Assembly (NCBI RefSeq): GCF_000702945.1
Contig: NZ_JNLE01000003.1
Span: 2,837,501 to 2,901,500, forward strand
Source: Clostridium sp. KNHs205
Lineage (GTDB): Bacteria; Bacillota; Clostridia; Lachnospirales; Lachnospiraceae
Direction of reading: 5' to 3'
Length of the DNA stretch: 64,000 nt
Below the pieces are notes generated by a model that saw only the letters and a program-made list of their open reading frames with translations, was not told where the DNA came from and ran no database searches. The position numbers and the translations under genes were made by a program. Of the stretch, positions 52,911 to 62,299 are shown piece after piece. Each line of letters opens with the position of its first letter. Position 1 is the stretch's first letter.

Positions 52911-55724
52911 ATGTATAACAGATTATTTGAAGCGGGAAACATTGGCAAGGTAACCCTTAAAAACCGCTTAGTCATGTCTCCCATGGGCTGCGGCCTGGCT
53001 AACCTGGATGGAACGCCCTCAGAGGATATGATAGCGTTTTATGAGGCGAGAGCAATTGGAGGAGCGGGATTGATTATTCCTGAGATTACCCGTATAAATG
53101 ATATAAACGGAGCTGGTCTTATGAGACAGTTATCCGTTACCAAAGACAGACATATAGAACCGCTTTCAAGGCTGGCAGAAGCAGTACATAAGCATGGCAG
53201 CAAAATATTTATTCAGCTCCATCATCCGGGACGTGAAACCGTATCCGCCCTCCTTGGGGGACAGCCGGTAGTGGCACCTTCAGCCATACCCTGTAAACTA
53301 TTAAATCAGGAAACCCGCGCATTGACCACAGAAGAGGTAAAGCAGTTGGTGAAGCAGTTTGCAGCCGGTGCCGGAAGAGTGCAAAAGGCCGGCTGTGACG
53401 GTGTGGAATTACATGCTGCCCATGGATACCTGCTGCATCAGTTCCTATCACCCTACACCAATAAAAGAGAGGATGAATACGGCGGAAGCTTCGAGAACCG
53501 TTTGAGGATTATCATTGAAATCATCGAAGGAATCCGTAAAGAGTGCGGACCTGATTTTCCCGTTGGTGTACGTCTAAGTATTGAAGAATTCCTTGATAAG
53601 ACTGGGGTAACGGAAGAGTATATTCATGTGCAGGATGGCGTTAAGATTGCCATGGCACTGGAACAGGCAGGAATTGATTTTATTGATCCAAGCTGTGGAC
53701 TGTATGAAACCGGAATGACCTGCATAGAGCCAATTTCCTTCCCTCAGGGTTGGAGACGTGATTTCCTTAAGGCTGTAAAAAGCCATGTGAAAATTCCGGT
53801 AATTGGTGTTTCTGTTATCAGGGAACCTGCTGCAGCTGAGAAGTTTTTAGAAGACGGTGTGGTTGATTTTGTCTCTATGGGCCGTTCCTGGAATGCAGAT
53901 GAAGAATGGGGTAAAAAAGTTCAGGAGGGAAGAGAAAAGGAGCTGCGTAAATGTATTTCCTGTCTGCGCTGCTTCGAAAGCTTAAACGAATATAATGCTG
54001 CAGGCTTACCACCTGAATGTGCCTTAAATCCCAGATATGCAAGAGAGAGAAAGTACGGAAACCTGGTTCGTGACACCAAAGGCCACCGGGTTGTAGTAGT
54101 CGGTGCAGGCCCTGCCGGTATGACAGCAGCACAGACACTTGCACTAAGAGGAATGAAAGTAACTTTAATGGATCGCCAGGCAGAGCTTGGAGGAACCGTT
54201 AATCTGGCGAAAAAACCTCCACTTAAGGAGCGTATGCAGTGGATTGCTGACTATTACGGCAATGAATTTGAGAAGCTTGGAGTGGAAGTCTTACTGAATA
54301 CGGAAGCAGATGCAGAAAGCATTATGGCCTGTAAACCGGATGCGGTTCTGCTGGCTTCCGGTTCCACTTCCATCATTCCTGGCAAAATACCAGGCATCAA
54401 TGGTAAAAACGTGTATACCGTAGAAGACATCCTATCCGGGAAGGAAGTCCTTAAAGGCAGGAAAGTTGTAGTAATCGGTGCAGGACTCACCGGCCTTGAA
54501 ACCGCAGAATACCTCTGTGAAACAGAAAATCAGGTGACGATTATTGATATGCTTAATACGCCTGCACCAAATGCCAACCATACCAACGTTGCCGATGTGT
54601 GCGGACGTCTGGCAAAAGCAGGGGCACAGTACCTGTTAGGACATTCCTTAAAAGAAATTAAGGAAGACAGTGTTATTCTGGAAAAGCTGGATAACAAAGA
54701 AGAAGTAAAAGCTGCTGCAGAAGCAGTCGTTCTCTCTCTTGGCTTCCGTCCCGACAGAACACTGGTATCTGAACTGGAATCCGGAGGAACTACGGTGAAG
54801 CTTATAGGAAGTGCTATAAAAGACGGCAGTATCGCACCGGCAACCCGTACAGCTTATGATACAGCCGCAAGCTTGTTTACCTCAGAAGAGAAGTTACCCA
54901 GTTTTAAGGTATCAAAGGAAGAACTTCCAAACTTCGGTAAGGTTTCTCTGATGGACAATCAGGAGGGAATCTATATCAGTTACCTGACAGACCCTGCAGC
55001 CATAGAGAGAATTCTTCCCCCGCCGTTAAAACCTTTCTCTATGCCGGTGGTTACCTTATCAGTCTGCCATGTAAATAATCCGACCTTTGCAGATGATTAC
55101 TATGAGGCAATACTGGGTGTTTATGCAACCTACGGAAAAACCTTGGGCCTGTATACCATGGGTCTTGTACTGGGAGGCCCCGGAGCAGAGATGGCTGTTC
55201 AGTGCGGCAGGGATAACGGAAGTATTCCCAAGAAGCTGGGCGGAGAATTTGTAATCAGGCGAAACGGTGACACCGTAACAGCAGGAGTTACCAGAAGAGG
55301 AACACAGCTGGTTGATATAAAGATGAATATAGGCGAGTATAACAGTCCTATGACCGCAGCTTTATACCAATTCCCGGCAGCAGGCAAGCAGACCTTTGGA
55401 GGCGGCTTCTATTTCCACTTTGACAGACAGCCTGATGAAAATGGTGCAGCTCACTTTATGAACGGTGCTCTGCTCATGAATCAATGCGAATATAATTATA
55501 AATCCTGGGAACCCGGTACTGTAGCAATGAATTTAAAATCCAGTATTGATGATCCTTGGGCAGAACTTCCCATTAATACCATAATTGGCGGGGCTTATTC
55601 CAAGAACAGCCTGTTGGTACATAAGCTGAATCTGGTAGAGAAATTAGAGGCAGAGGAAGTAATTCCCTACCTGCTGACCGGACGTTATGACCGTACAGCG
55701 TTTATGGAAACCGGACGAATTTAG
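52911..55724 (+). CDS. Old-yellow-enzyme/flavin reductase fused to acetoacetate decarboxylase-like domain
   Basis: 937 residues. Residues ~1-340 are an FMN TIM barrel of the NADH:flavin oxidoreductase type (RLVMSPMG, HHPGRE, VELHAAHGYLLHQFLSP). An Fe-S site follows with C348, C351, C354 and C370. Two dinucleotide-binding folds (~390-650) carry GAGPAG and GAGLTG, as in 2,4-dienoyl-CoA reductase. From ~675 on comes an acetoacetate-decarboxylase-like domain with the PKKLG motif; K774 aligns to the Schiff-base lysine of known ADC. The fusion suggests reduction and decarboxylation, or channelling, of a ketoacid. GGAGG precedes ATG by six bases. Confidence 0.85.
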   Translation: MYNRLFEAGNIGKVTLKNRLVMSPMGCGLANLDGTPSEDMIAFYEARAIGGAGLIIPEITRINDINGAGLMRQLSVTKDRHIEPLSRLAEAVHKHGSKIFIQLHHPGRETVSALLGGQPVVAPSAIPCKLLNQETRALTTEEVKQLVKQFAAGAGRVQKAGCDGVELHAAHGYLLHQFLSPYTNKREDEYGGSFENRLRIIIEIIEGIRKECGPDFPVGVRLSIEEFLDKTGVTEEYIHVQDGVKIAMALEQAGIDFIDPSCGLYETGMTCIEPISFPQGWRRDFLKAVKSHVKIPVIGVSVIREPAAAEKFLEDGVVDFVSMGRSWNADEEWGKKVQEGREKELRKCISCLRCFESLNEYNAAGLPPECALNPRYARERKYGNLVRDTKGHRVVVVGAGPAGMTAAQTLALRGMKVTLMDRQAELGGTVNLAKKPPLKERMQWIADYYGNEFEKLGVEVLLNTEADAESIMACKPDAVLLASGSTSIIPGKIPGINGKNVYTVEDILSGKEVLKGRKVVVIGAGLTGLETAEYLCETENQVTIIDMLNTPAPNANHTNVADVCGRLAKAGAQYLLGHSLKEIKEDSVILEKLDNKEEVKAAAEAVVLSLGFRPDRTLVSELESGGTTVKLIGSAIKDGSIAPATRTAYDTAASLFTSEEKLPSFKVSKEELPNFGKVSLMDNQEGIYISYLTDPAAIERILPPPLKPFSMPVVTLSVCHVNNPTFADDYYEAILGVYATYGKTLGLYTMGLVLGGPGAEMAVQCGRDNGSIPKKLGGEFVIRRNGDTVTAGVTRRGTQLVDIKMNIGEYNSPMTAALYQFPAAGKQTFGGGFYFHFDRQPDENGAAHFMNGALLMNQCEYNYKSWEPGTVAMNLKSSIDDPWAELPINTIIGGAYSKNSLLVHKLNLVEKLEAEEVIPYLLTGRYDRTAFMETGRI

Positions 55725-55823
55725 TTACTGGTGATATGGATAATTGAAAGTATAGAAGCAAAAATCGAAAAGTCAGCAGCATAAGTAGATGCTTCAATAA
55801 TATAAATGAAAGGAATTAAAAAC

Positions 55824-56600
55824 ATGGAGAATTTATTTGATTTAACGGGAAAAGTAGCAGTAGTAACAGGAGCAAGTTCCGGACTGGGAGCAGATGCAGC
55901 ACTTGCTTATGCCAAAGCCGGTGCAGATGTAGCCCTATTGGCAAGACGTTACGATAAGCTTCAGGAATTAAAAGCAGTAATCGAGAGTACAGGACGAAAA
56001 GCCCTTGCAGTAGCTTGCGACGTTACCAAAGAAGAGAGTGTGAAAGAAGCTATGGAAACAGTGTTCAATACCTTTGGACACGTGGACATCTTATTAAACA
56101 ATGCCGGTATTGCAGTACGGGGCGGTGTTGACAGCATGACAGAAGAGGAATGGGATACAGCTTTTGATACCAATGTAAAAAGCATATTCTTAACCAGTAA
56201 ATACGTAATACCAAAAATGAAAGAAAAAGGCTACGGAAAAGTGGTAAACATAGCTTCCGTAAATGCAGTGGTAGCTGATAAAAATGATATGTTTATCAGA
56301 CATTCCTACAACTCCTCTAAATCTGCCGTACTTGGTATGACGAAAGGAATGGCAGCTTCCTATGCAAGATATGGCATAACAGTAAATGCTGTTGGACCTG
56401 CACTTTTTGAATCCGAAATGACTGCCGGAACACTGTTTAAATCAGAGCAATTTCTGGCTGCCTATAATGCAGCAAATCCTGCAGGCCGTCCAGGCAGAAA
56501 AGGTGAATTAAACGGAACGATATTGTATCTTTCCAGTGATGCTTCCAGCTATGTACAGGGACAGTTTATCATTGTAGACGGCGGCGGTTCAATTGTTTAG
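55824..56600 (+). CDS. Short-chain dehydrogenase/reductase, gluconate 5-dehydrogenase-like
   Basis: 258 residues from ATG 55824 behind AAAGGA (ATG 55806 is less suitable). Rossmann motif TGASSGLG, NNAGIAVRGG, catalytic S in VNIASVNAV, Y-x-x-x-K as YNSSK, and the tail SSYVQGQFIIVDGG. NAD(P)-dependent oxidation or reduction of a sugar acid or keto compound. It lies 99 bases after the fused reductase, same strand, so it probably serves the same pathway. Confidence 0.88.
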   Translation: MENLFDLTGKVAVVTGASSGLGADAALAYAKAGADVALLARRYDKLQELKAVIESTGRKALAVACDVTKEESVKEAMETVFNTFGHVDILLNNAGIAVRGGVDSMTEEEWDTAFDTNVKSIFLTSKYVIPKMKEKGYGKVVNIASVNAVVADKNDMFIRHSYNSSKSAVLGMTKGMAASYARYGITVNAVGPALFESEMTAGTLFKSEQFLAAYNAANPAGRPGRKGELNGTILYLSSDASSYVQGQFIIVDGGGSIV

Positions 56601-56723
56601 GAGTATCAATCTGAGATTTTATGTTGAGCTAATAAGCCGAAAATCAGGGTTCGTTTAAATATAGTTTACACAAAATGAATTACAGAGCTCTGTGTTCATT
56701 CAGATAATTGAATTAAAATACAC

Positions 56724-56766
56724 AAAACACATTCAATCATAGTTGCACATTGATTGAATGTGTTTT
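56724..56766 (+). terminator. Strong intrinsic terminator
   Basis: AAAACACATTCAATCA (56724-56739) and its perfect complement (56751-56766) make a 16-bp stem with 11-base loop, followed by T. Ends the PucR-controlled operon. Confidence 0.88.
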
Positions 56767-56893
56767 TTATGCTGTCTTGTTTCATTATATTGCTGCATAT
56801 TTCTTAAATTTACAGAATTAAGATATCAGTTACCCACACGAATCCTTTTTTTAAACAATAAACTATAGGCCTGGTAAATTACACCAGAAAATA

Positions 56894-56931
56894 TTGTAAC
56901 CTTTTTGTAACACATTTTTAGTTTATATACT
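56894..56931 (+). promoter_or_regulatory. Promoter with 11-base-period direct repeat
   Basis: TTGTAAC occurs at 56894-56900 and 56905-56911, exactly one 11-base turn apart, ahead of a -10 TATACT (56926-56931). The -35 region is covered by the second copy. This is the layout of PhoB/PhoP-type regulator sites. The OmpR-family regulator in this cluster is the obvious candidate. Confidence 0.55.
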
Positions 56932-56973
56932 GTATAGTGTAGATATTCCGGAAGTGTTAAAAAGAATAATCAG

Positions 56974-57000
56974 GAATATCAAATTGAAAGTTTGATATTC
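56974..57000. promoter_or_regulatory. Inverted repeat before the lipoprotein ribosome site
   Basis: GAATATCAAA (56974-56983) and TTTGATATTC (56991-57000) are perfect complements with a 7-base loop, ending 3 bases before AAAGGAG. Hairpin or operator; effect unknown. Confidence 0.45.
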
Positions 57001-57015
57001 ACGAAAGGAGATAAT

Positions 57016-58272
57016 ATGCGTAAAAGATATCCTGCGATTCTTTTAAGCATCGCATTAATAGGAAGCCTGGCATCGGGCTGCGGTAAGACAAATGACGTAA
57101 CCAGTCTTTTAGAGACACCGACAGTTTATGGTGAAGAACAAAATAGAGTAGAAACTGTTATAAAGGAGTATCTTCCGGTGGAGGCTCAGTATGTAACCGC
57201 AAGAGATGACCTGCAAAAGCAAAGTATTTTTACAGAAGATATTAATCAGGACGGAACGGCTGAAATATTTGTATTGTACCGGGACTTAAAGGACAATCAG
57301 CAGATAAGGCTGCTGATGTTACAGGAAACAGAGGGAAATTATCAGAAGAGTTTTGATGAGGGACTATCCATTAATTCACTTCTTACCTTTCGAATTTCAG
57401 ATCTTACCGGAAGCGGAAATAAGGAAATTCTTATAGGAGGAACAAATTCAGAAAATGATACATTAAATCAGTTGTTTATCTATGAATATGACGGCAGTAA
57501 GCTTAAGAAGAAAATTGACCGAAACTATGAGGGGATGGATATTTGGGATTATAATAGAGATAAAAGCCCTGAGGTTCTGTTACTTGACGGTGAAGCCGGA
57601 AAGGAACAGCGGGCAGAGTTGTTAAAGTATCAGAAGGGACAATTAGAAGTCATCTCAACGTTTACCCTAAATCCAGACGTTTCCTTTGAAAATATCGTTC
57701 CCGGTAATTTATCTGGAGGAGAAAGAGCTTTATTTGCTGACGGAGGAATAGGTGCTCATTCCATGCTTACACAGATTATTACATATGAAGACGGAAAACT
57801 TGTCAAAATCGGGGATGACCAGGACAAAACATTATTTAAAGCATACCCTGCCTATAGCCGGGATATCAATCAGGACGGTGTTATAGAAGTGGCCGGAATG
57901 TATATTCCAAAAGGTTATGAAGATGCAGCATTTGCAGAAATACCTTTTATCTACACCTATGTGGATTATGATATGGATGGAACCACAAAGCTGATTGAGG
58001 AACGGTACGAGGACCATGGACAGCAATTTTTTATTAAGATTCCGAAAGAATGGAACGAAAAAGTTACTGTAAAAAAATCAGAGAATGGGGTTTCCTTGCT
58101 TAGCACAGAAGATGACAGCCTGTTATTTGAGGTCAGCTGGACTGCAAAAGCTGCGGAATTTGATGGAGTCAAACTTGCAGAAACAGAAAATACCATCTTT
58201 TATACAAAAGAGAAAGTCAACCTGCCCATTCCAAAGGATGCTTTTCAATTATTTACAGAAGAATTAGATTGA
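57016..58272 (+). CDS. Lipoprotein with FG-GAP/EF-hand-like repeats
   Basis: About 418 residues from ATG 57016, which follows AAAGGAG (the longer frame has no site). Signal peptide with lipobox LASGC (Cys at ~22). Five short calcium-loop-like repeats are spread through it: DINQDGTAEIFVLY, DLTGSGNKEILI, DYNRDKSPEVLLL, DINQDGVIEVAG and DYDMDGTTKLI, the pattern of FG-GAP/VCBS propellers. It would sit outside on the membrane and bind a ligand. Ninety bases further on begins a two-component pair, so it may be a sensor partner. Confidence 0.8.
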   Translation: MRKRYPAILLSIALIGSLASGCGKTNDVTSLLETPTVYGEEQNRVETVIKEYLPVEAQYVTARDDLQKQSIFTEDINQDGTAEIFVLYRDLKDNQQIRLLMLQETEGNYQKSFDEGLSINSLLTFRISDLTGSGNKEILIGGTNSENDTLNQLFIYEYDGSKLKKKIDRNYEGMDIWDYNRDKSPEVLLLDGEAGKEQRAELLKYQKGQLEVISTFTLNPDVSFENIVPGNLSGGERALFADGGIGAHSMLTQIITYEDGKLVKIGDDQDKTLFKAYPAYSRDINQDGVIEVAGMYIPKGYEDAAFAEIPFIYTYVDYDMDGTTKLIEERYEDHGQQFFIKIPKEWNEKVTVKKSENGVSLLSTEDDSLLFEVSWTAKAAEFDGVKLAETENTIFYTKEKVNLPIPKDAFQLFTEELD

Positions 58273-58361
58273 TTAATAAAAGTACAATTTACACTCAAGC
58301 TAGCGGCAGAGGCGCATCTGCTAACTGATACTTGCAGGAATGGGTGTTAAAGTGAGGTAGC

Positions 58362-59063
58362 ATGAAAACAATACTTATTGTCGAAGATGAACTGTCCATC
58401 CGAAGTTTTATCAGGCTTAACCTAAGGAAGAAAGGGTATGAACTCTTTGAAGCAAGTTCGGGTGAAGAGGCTCTTGTTTTATTTAAGAGCAATAAAATAG
58501 ATATTCTTCTATTGGACTTAATGCTTCCTGGAATGGACGGGTACCAGGTGTGCGATAAGATACGAAGCACCAGTCAATCTGTGGGTATTATTATACTTAC
58601 TGCCAGAACCCAGGATGAAGATAAGGTAAAAGGTTTGATTCAGGGGGCCGATGATTATCTGACGAAACCCTTCAGCATGGCGGAATTAGAGGCAAGAATC
58701 ATATCATTGCTGCGTCGGTTGGATTATAAAGAAAATCCAATGAAAGAGGAGTATATTACTTCCGGTCCTTTCCTTCTGGATACAGCTAACAGAAAGCTTT
58801 CCAGAGAGGGGAAGGAGATTAAAGTAACTCCAACAGAATTCTCACTACTTTATTTTCTGGTAAGCCATAAGAATAAGGTGTTTGATCGTGATGAAATATT
58901 GAATGAAATATGGGGTATTGATTATATCGGTGACGGTAAAGTAGTTGATGTTAACGTAAGACGTCTTCGACGTAAAATAGAAAAGGATCCCTCTAACCCT
59001 GGATACTTGTGTACAGAATGGGGTTTGGGCTATCTATGGAGGGAACAGGGAAATGAAGCGTAA
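58362..59063 (+). CDS. OmpR-family response regulator (PhoP/ResD-like)
   Basis: 233 residues. D52 in ILLLDLMLPGMDG, DDYLTKPFSMAE, then winged helix with DVNVRRLRRKIE and TEWGLGYLW. GTGAGG precedes ATG by a few bases. Its stop overlaps the kinase start by 11 bases. Part of the lipoprotein cluster. Confidence 0.92.
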   Translation: MKTILIVEDELSIRSFIRLNLRKKGYELFEASSGEEALVLFKSNKIDILLLDLMLPGMDGYQVCDKIRSTSQSVGIIILTARTQDEDKVKGLIQGADDYLTKPFSMAELEARIISLLRRLDYKENPMKEEYITSGPFLLDTANRKLSREGKEIKVTPTEFSLLYFLVSHKNKVFDRDEILNEIWGIDYIGDGKVVDVNVRRLRRKIEKDPSNPGYLCTEWGLGYLWREQGNEA

Positions 59064-60438
59064 AATCAGTCTTTATTTCATGCTCATCATCTTACTTACA
59101 CTTGGGCTTGTTATACTGGGTTTCTGGATGGGTATCAGGTATTATTTTTACAATGGAATAGTAAATACCTTTCAAAATAAAGTTCAGACTGTTGAATATC
59201 TTTGGCCTGATCAAAGTAATATAATTGGTGGTTCCTTCTTAAAGGATAGTGATAATATCCTAAAAAGCTATCAGGTAAGAGGTACTAAGCTGGAGCTGTT
59301 ATCAAAAAGCGGAAAGCTTCTCCAGTCCTCTGACGGTTTCTACAGTGAAATTACCTATCAGATAAATCCAAAAGTTATTCATGCTGAAATCATATATAAA
59401 ATAGAGCAGCAAAGCAACCATGAAAAAATAATGACGGTTTATGCGCCTCTCCTATACGGGGGGCAGGTTGTATATATCCTACGTTATTCAACATCCCTAA
59501 GCAAAACAGAAGATATAATCAATCATCTAATGCTGTATGCCCTTAGTATAAGTGCAGTCATTGCAGGAATTGTATTTCTTGTAAGTCTGCAGCTTGGCTC
59601 CTCTTTTGTCAGACCCTTAAATGATATTATAAGCCTGACGAACAGAATGGCAGAAGGAAAATACAAGGATAAAATAGATAAAATATACCCCAATGAGCCA
59701 GGTGATATCGTAAGAATATTAAATTACATGGGAGATGAGATTCAAAAAACAGATCAGCTGAAAAATGAATTTATCTCATCAATCTCTCATGAACTGAGAA
59801 CTCCTTTAACCGGAATCAAAGGCTGGGTGGAGACTATGAAGGAGCCGGACAGCTTAACTAAGGAGGAACTTGTCTTCGGGATGGAAATAATCAGTGAGGA
59901 AACGGAACGTTTGATTGGACTTGTTGAGAATCTGTTGGATTTTTCCAGATATCAGTCGGAACGATTTCAACTGATAAAAGAGGAAGTGAGCTTAGATAAA
60001 CTAATAGACGACGCTGCATTTCAATTAAGAAAGAAAGCGGAGAGCAGGAATATTGACTTAAAGGTTACAACATGCCCGGTCAGTATTCTAGCCGACGGTG
60101 ACAAACTAAAGCAGGTAGTATTGAATGTATTGGACAATGCAATTAAATTCTCGCATCAAAATAGTTCCATTCGAATTGAACAATCTGTAGAAGAAGAGCT
60201 GGTAGCAATAAAAATAAGTGATACCGGGATTGGCATCAAGGCAGAGTATATTGCTGATATTACAGAATCTTTCTACAAGGTAAATCCTAAAATTTTGGGA
60301 GAGGGCCTAGGGCTTGCCATATCAAAGAAAATCGTAATGTTACATGGAGGTACACTTCAGATAGAAAGCAAATACGAAATAGGAACATCAGTAAATATTA
60401 CTTTACCAAGAATTAATGATGAAAAGCAACTACAATAA
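59053..60438 (+). CDS. Sensor histidine kinase (PhoR/ResE-like)
   Basis: 461 residues. Helix ~8-28, outside domain ~30-155, helix ~158-182, HAMP (~183-235), H246 in SSISHELRTPLTG, ATPase with NVLDNAIKFSHQ, DTGIGI and GEGLGLAISKKI. Coupled to the regulator gene. The long outside region and the lipoprotein next door suggest sensing of an extracellular signal. Confidence 0.92.
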   Translation: MKRKISLYFMLIILLTLGLVILGFWMGIRYYFYNGIVNTFQNKVQTVEYLWPDQSNIIGGSFLKDSDNILKSYQVRGTKLELLSKSGKLLQSSDGFYSEITYQINPKVIHAEIIYKIEQQSNHEKIMTVYAPLLYGGQVVYILRYSTSLSKTEDIINHLMLYALSISAVIAGIVFLVSLQLGSSFVRPLNDIISLTNRMAEGKYKDKIDKIYPNEPGDIVRILNYMGDEIQKTDQLKNEFISSISHELRTPLTGIKGWVETMKEPDSLTKEELVFGMEIISEETERLIGLVENLLDFSRYQSERFQLIKEEVSLDKLIDDAAFQLRKKAESRNIDLKVTTCPVSILADGDKLKQVVLNVLDNAIKFSHQNSSIRIEQSVEEELVAIKISDTGIGIKAEYIADITESFYKVNPKILGEGLGLAISKKIVMLHGGTLQIESKYEIGTSVNITLPRINDEKQLQ

Positions 60439-60552
60439 AACACTAAATCAACGATATGTAATATTAGTAAAAGAGCAGCTGTATTTGAAGCAGCATTCAT
60501 ATCTGTTAACAGAGGATTATGAAGTTGCATAAAGGCTGTAACAATTATAAAA

Positions 60553-60591
60553 TAAGAACCCCGGACCTTCTAAGAAGATCCGGGGTTCTTA
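60553..60591. terminator. Bidirectional terminator
   Basis: TAAGAACCCCGGA (60553-60565) and its perfect complement (60579-60591) plus an inner CTTC/GAAG pairing. T-rich on both sides, between the kinase and the cold-shock gene on the opposite strand. Confidence 0.85.
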
Positions 60592-60611
60592 TTGGTATAA
60601 CGAAATGAAAC

Positions 60612-60815
60612 TTAAGCTATTTCTACATTAACAGCCTGTAAACCACGAGGTCCGTTAGTAATTTCAAAAGTTACATTCTGGTTTTCTTCTAAAGTCTTAA
60701 AACCATTAGAAACGATTCCGCTGAAATGTACGAATACATCTTCACCGTTCTCACTGTTTGTGATAAATCCAAAACCTTTTTGTGCGTTAAACCATTTTAC
60801 TGTACCTTTGTTCAT
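60612..60815 (-). CDS. Cold-shock protein
   Basis: 67 residues, one cold-shock domain with RNP1 KGFGFIT and RNP2 VFVHFSGI. Binds single-stranded RNA or DNA. GGAGG precedes ATG by several bases. A terminator-like hairpin lies in its leader. Confidence 0.95.
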   Translation of the reverse strand: MNKGTVKWFNAQKGFGFITNSENGEDVFVHFSGIVSNGFKTLEENQNVTFEITNGPRGLQAVNVEIA

Positions 60816-60870
60816 GAAAGATACCTCCTAATAATATTAAATTGTGAATATTTTGGGTGAAAATAAAAAA

Positions 60871-60922
60871 TCACATATTTGTGCAAACCATTAAATGTTT
60901 AATGACTTACAAAAATATGTGA
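60871..60922 (-). promoter_or_regulatory. Attenuator-like hairpin in cold-shock leader
   Basis: TCACATATTT (60871-60880) and its complement (60913-60922) enclose a second repeat CATTAAA-TG-TTTAATG (60889-60904). On the minus strand the stem is followed by TTTTTTATTTT, which is a complete intrinsic terminator 55 bases ahead of the ATG. It could make csp expression dependent on temperature or anti-termination, or end a transcript from upstream. Confidence 0.55.
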
Positions 60923-61114
60923 ATCAAATTTGCATCTAAAATAACATAGATATAATATCATGAATATTATCAGGTGTCAATACTTTATCTTAAAAAAATT
61001 ATTGTAAATTTCTTGATATAGAAATTATAATAATTTATCAGCGTTTAGACGAATAAAGTTCTTACCTGCTGATAACTGTCAGACAGTACTGCCTTGCTAT
61101 ATGTTTACTTACTG

Positions 61115-61161
61115 CATCATGCAATTACACCGATACTGGGCGTTGGTGTAATTGCATGATG
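61115..61161. repeat. 17-bp perfect hairpin in 430-bp gap
   Basis: CATCATGCAATTACACC (61115-61131) and its perfect complement (61145-61161) with a 13-base loop. Further out, ACCTGCTG near 61063 and CAGCAGGT at ~61173-61180, and ATATGTTT with AAACATAT, are also placed symmetrically. No reading frame. Possible small RNA, element end or terminator. The rest of the gap (60923-61354) shows nothing more. Confidence 0.5.
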
Positions 61162-61354
61162 TTGCTTTGTTGCAGCAGGTATAAAAACATATTTACTGCT
61201 GACACCTAAAGCCGTTACACCTCAATCCTTCGTCTTCCTATTGTGTAAATCTCAGGTACAGTGATGAAGCAAGAAAATTATGCAAAGCAGTACTGGTAAC
61301 AGTTAAAGGAAAATCTGTTAGAAAAGCCTGTAGTAATCTATAAGCCATTATCTC

Positions 61355-62245
61355 TTATTCTTCAATTCCAAGTTTAGCTTGTTCAATTTTTTTAATATCC
61401 AGTTTTCGCATTTTTAAGAAAGCTTTGGTTATCTGGTCAGCCTCTTCTTTTGTACTGTTTCTCAATATTTCATTCATGATAGTGGGAACGATCTGCCAGG
61501 AAACTCCGTATTTATCCTTTACCCAGCCGCAGGCTTCAGCTTCAGGAACCTGGGATAGTTTCTCCCAGTAATAATCGATTTCTTCCTGCGTATCACAGCT
61601 GATCATAAAGGAAAAGGCTTCATTAAAGTTTTCCACACCGCCGGAACCATGATCCATCAGAATAAATTGAAGGCCGGGTAAGTTTAATTCACCGTAGTTG
61701 ATTTGAGGTCTTGGGTCCTCCATCTCACCTTTACCATAACGGTTTATATAACCAGCAGAAGAACCGGGGAAGATGGTAAGATATTCGTTAAGTGCTGTTT
61801 CAGCTTTACCGCATACATCCGAAGCGAACAGCAGACAGGGACGAAGCCGCTGATGCTCTGTAATATCTTCTACCAGGAATAGCTGCCAGTTAACGCCGTA
61901 TTTATCTTCCAGCCATACATAGTGTTTACTGAAAGGATATTCTCCTAAAGGCATAAGTTCAGAGGCACCCTCCGATAAATGGGAATAGAGCCTGTCCACT
62001 TCTGCAGCCGTTTCACAGGCTACTATCAGGGAAATAGAAGGATTAAGTGAAAAGTAAGGACCTGCACTGATAGCAGAGAAGGTAACATCAGCCAGTTTAA
62101 AATCCACAGTTTCCACATCCCCGGAAGGTGTATCATGAAGTTCTCCGATATGAATAATCTCAGAATTTTCAAACAAACTTACATACCATTTTGCTGCTGT
62201 AACAGCATCCTTGTCAAACCATAAATGCGGAACGATTTTTTGCAT
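61355..62245 (-). CDS. VOC-family protein with two PhnB-like domains
   Basis: 296 residues, two similar halves of ~140 residues. The first begins PHLWFDKDAVTAAKWYVSLF; both hold the segment W.EDKYGV.WQ or WVKDKYGVSWQ typical of the PhnB/3-demethylubiquinone methyltransferase-like group. AAGGAG precedes ATG 62245. These small proteins bind metal or small molecules; activity is not predictable. Confidence 0.85.
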   Translation of the reverse strand: MQKIVPHLWFDKDAVTAAKWYVSLFENSEIIHIGELHDTPSGDVETVDFKLADVTFSAISAGPYFSLNPSISLIVACETAAEVDRLYSHLSEGASELMPLGEYPFSKHYVWLEDKYGVNWQLFLVEDITEHQRLRPCLLFASDVCGKAETALNEYLTIFPGSSAGYINRYGKGEMEDPRPQINYGELNLPGLQFILMDHGSGGVENFNEAFSFMISCDTQEEIDYYWEKLSQVPEAEACGWVKDKYGVSWQIVPTIMNEILRNSTKEEADQITKAFLKMRKLDIKKIEQAKLGIEE

Positions 62246-62299
62246 ATAAATGTCTCCTTTTTTAAGAATTCTGAGGTTTTATAACAAATTTATTTTTTA

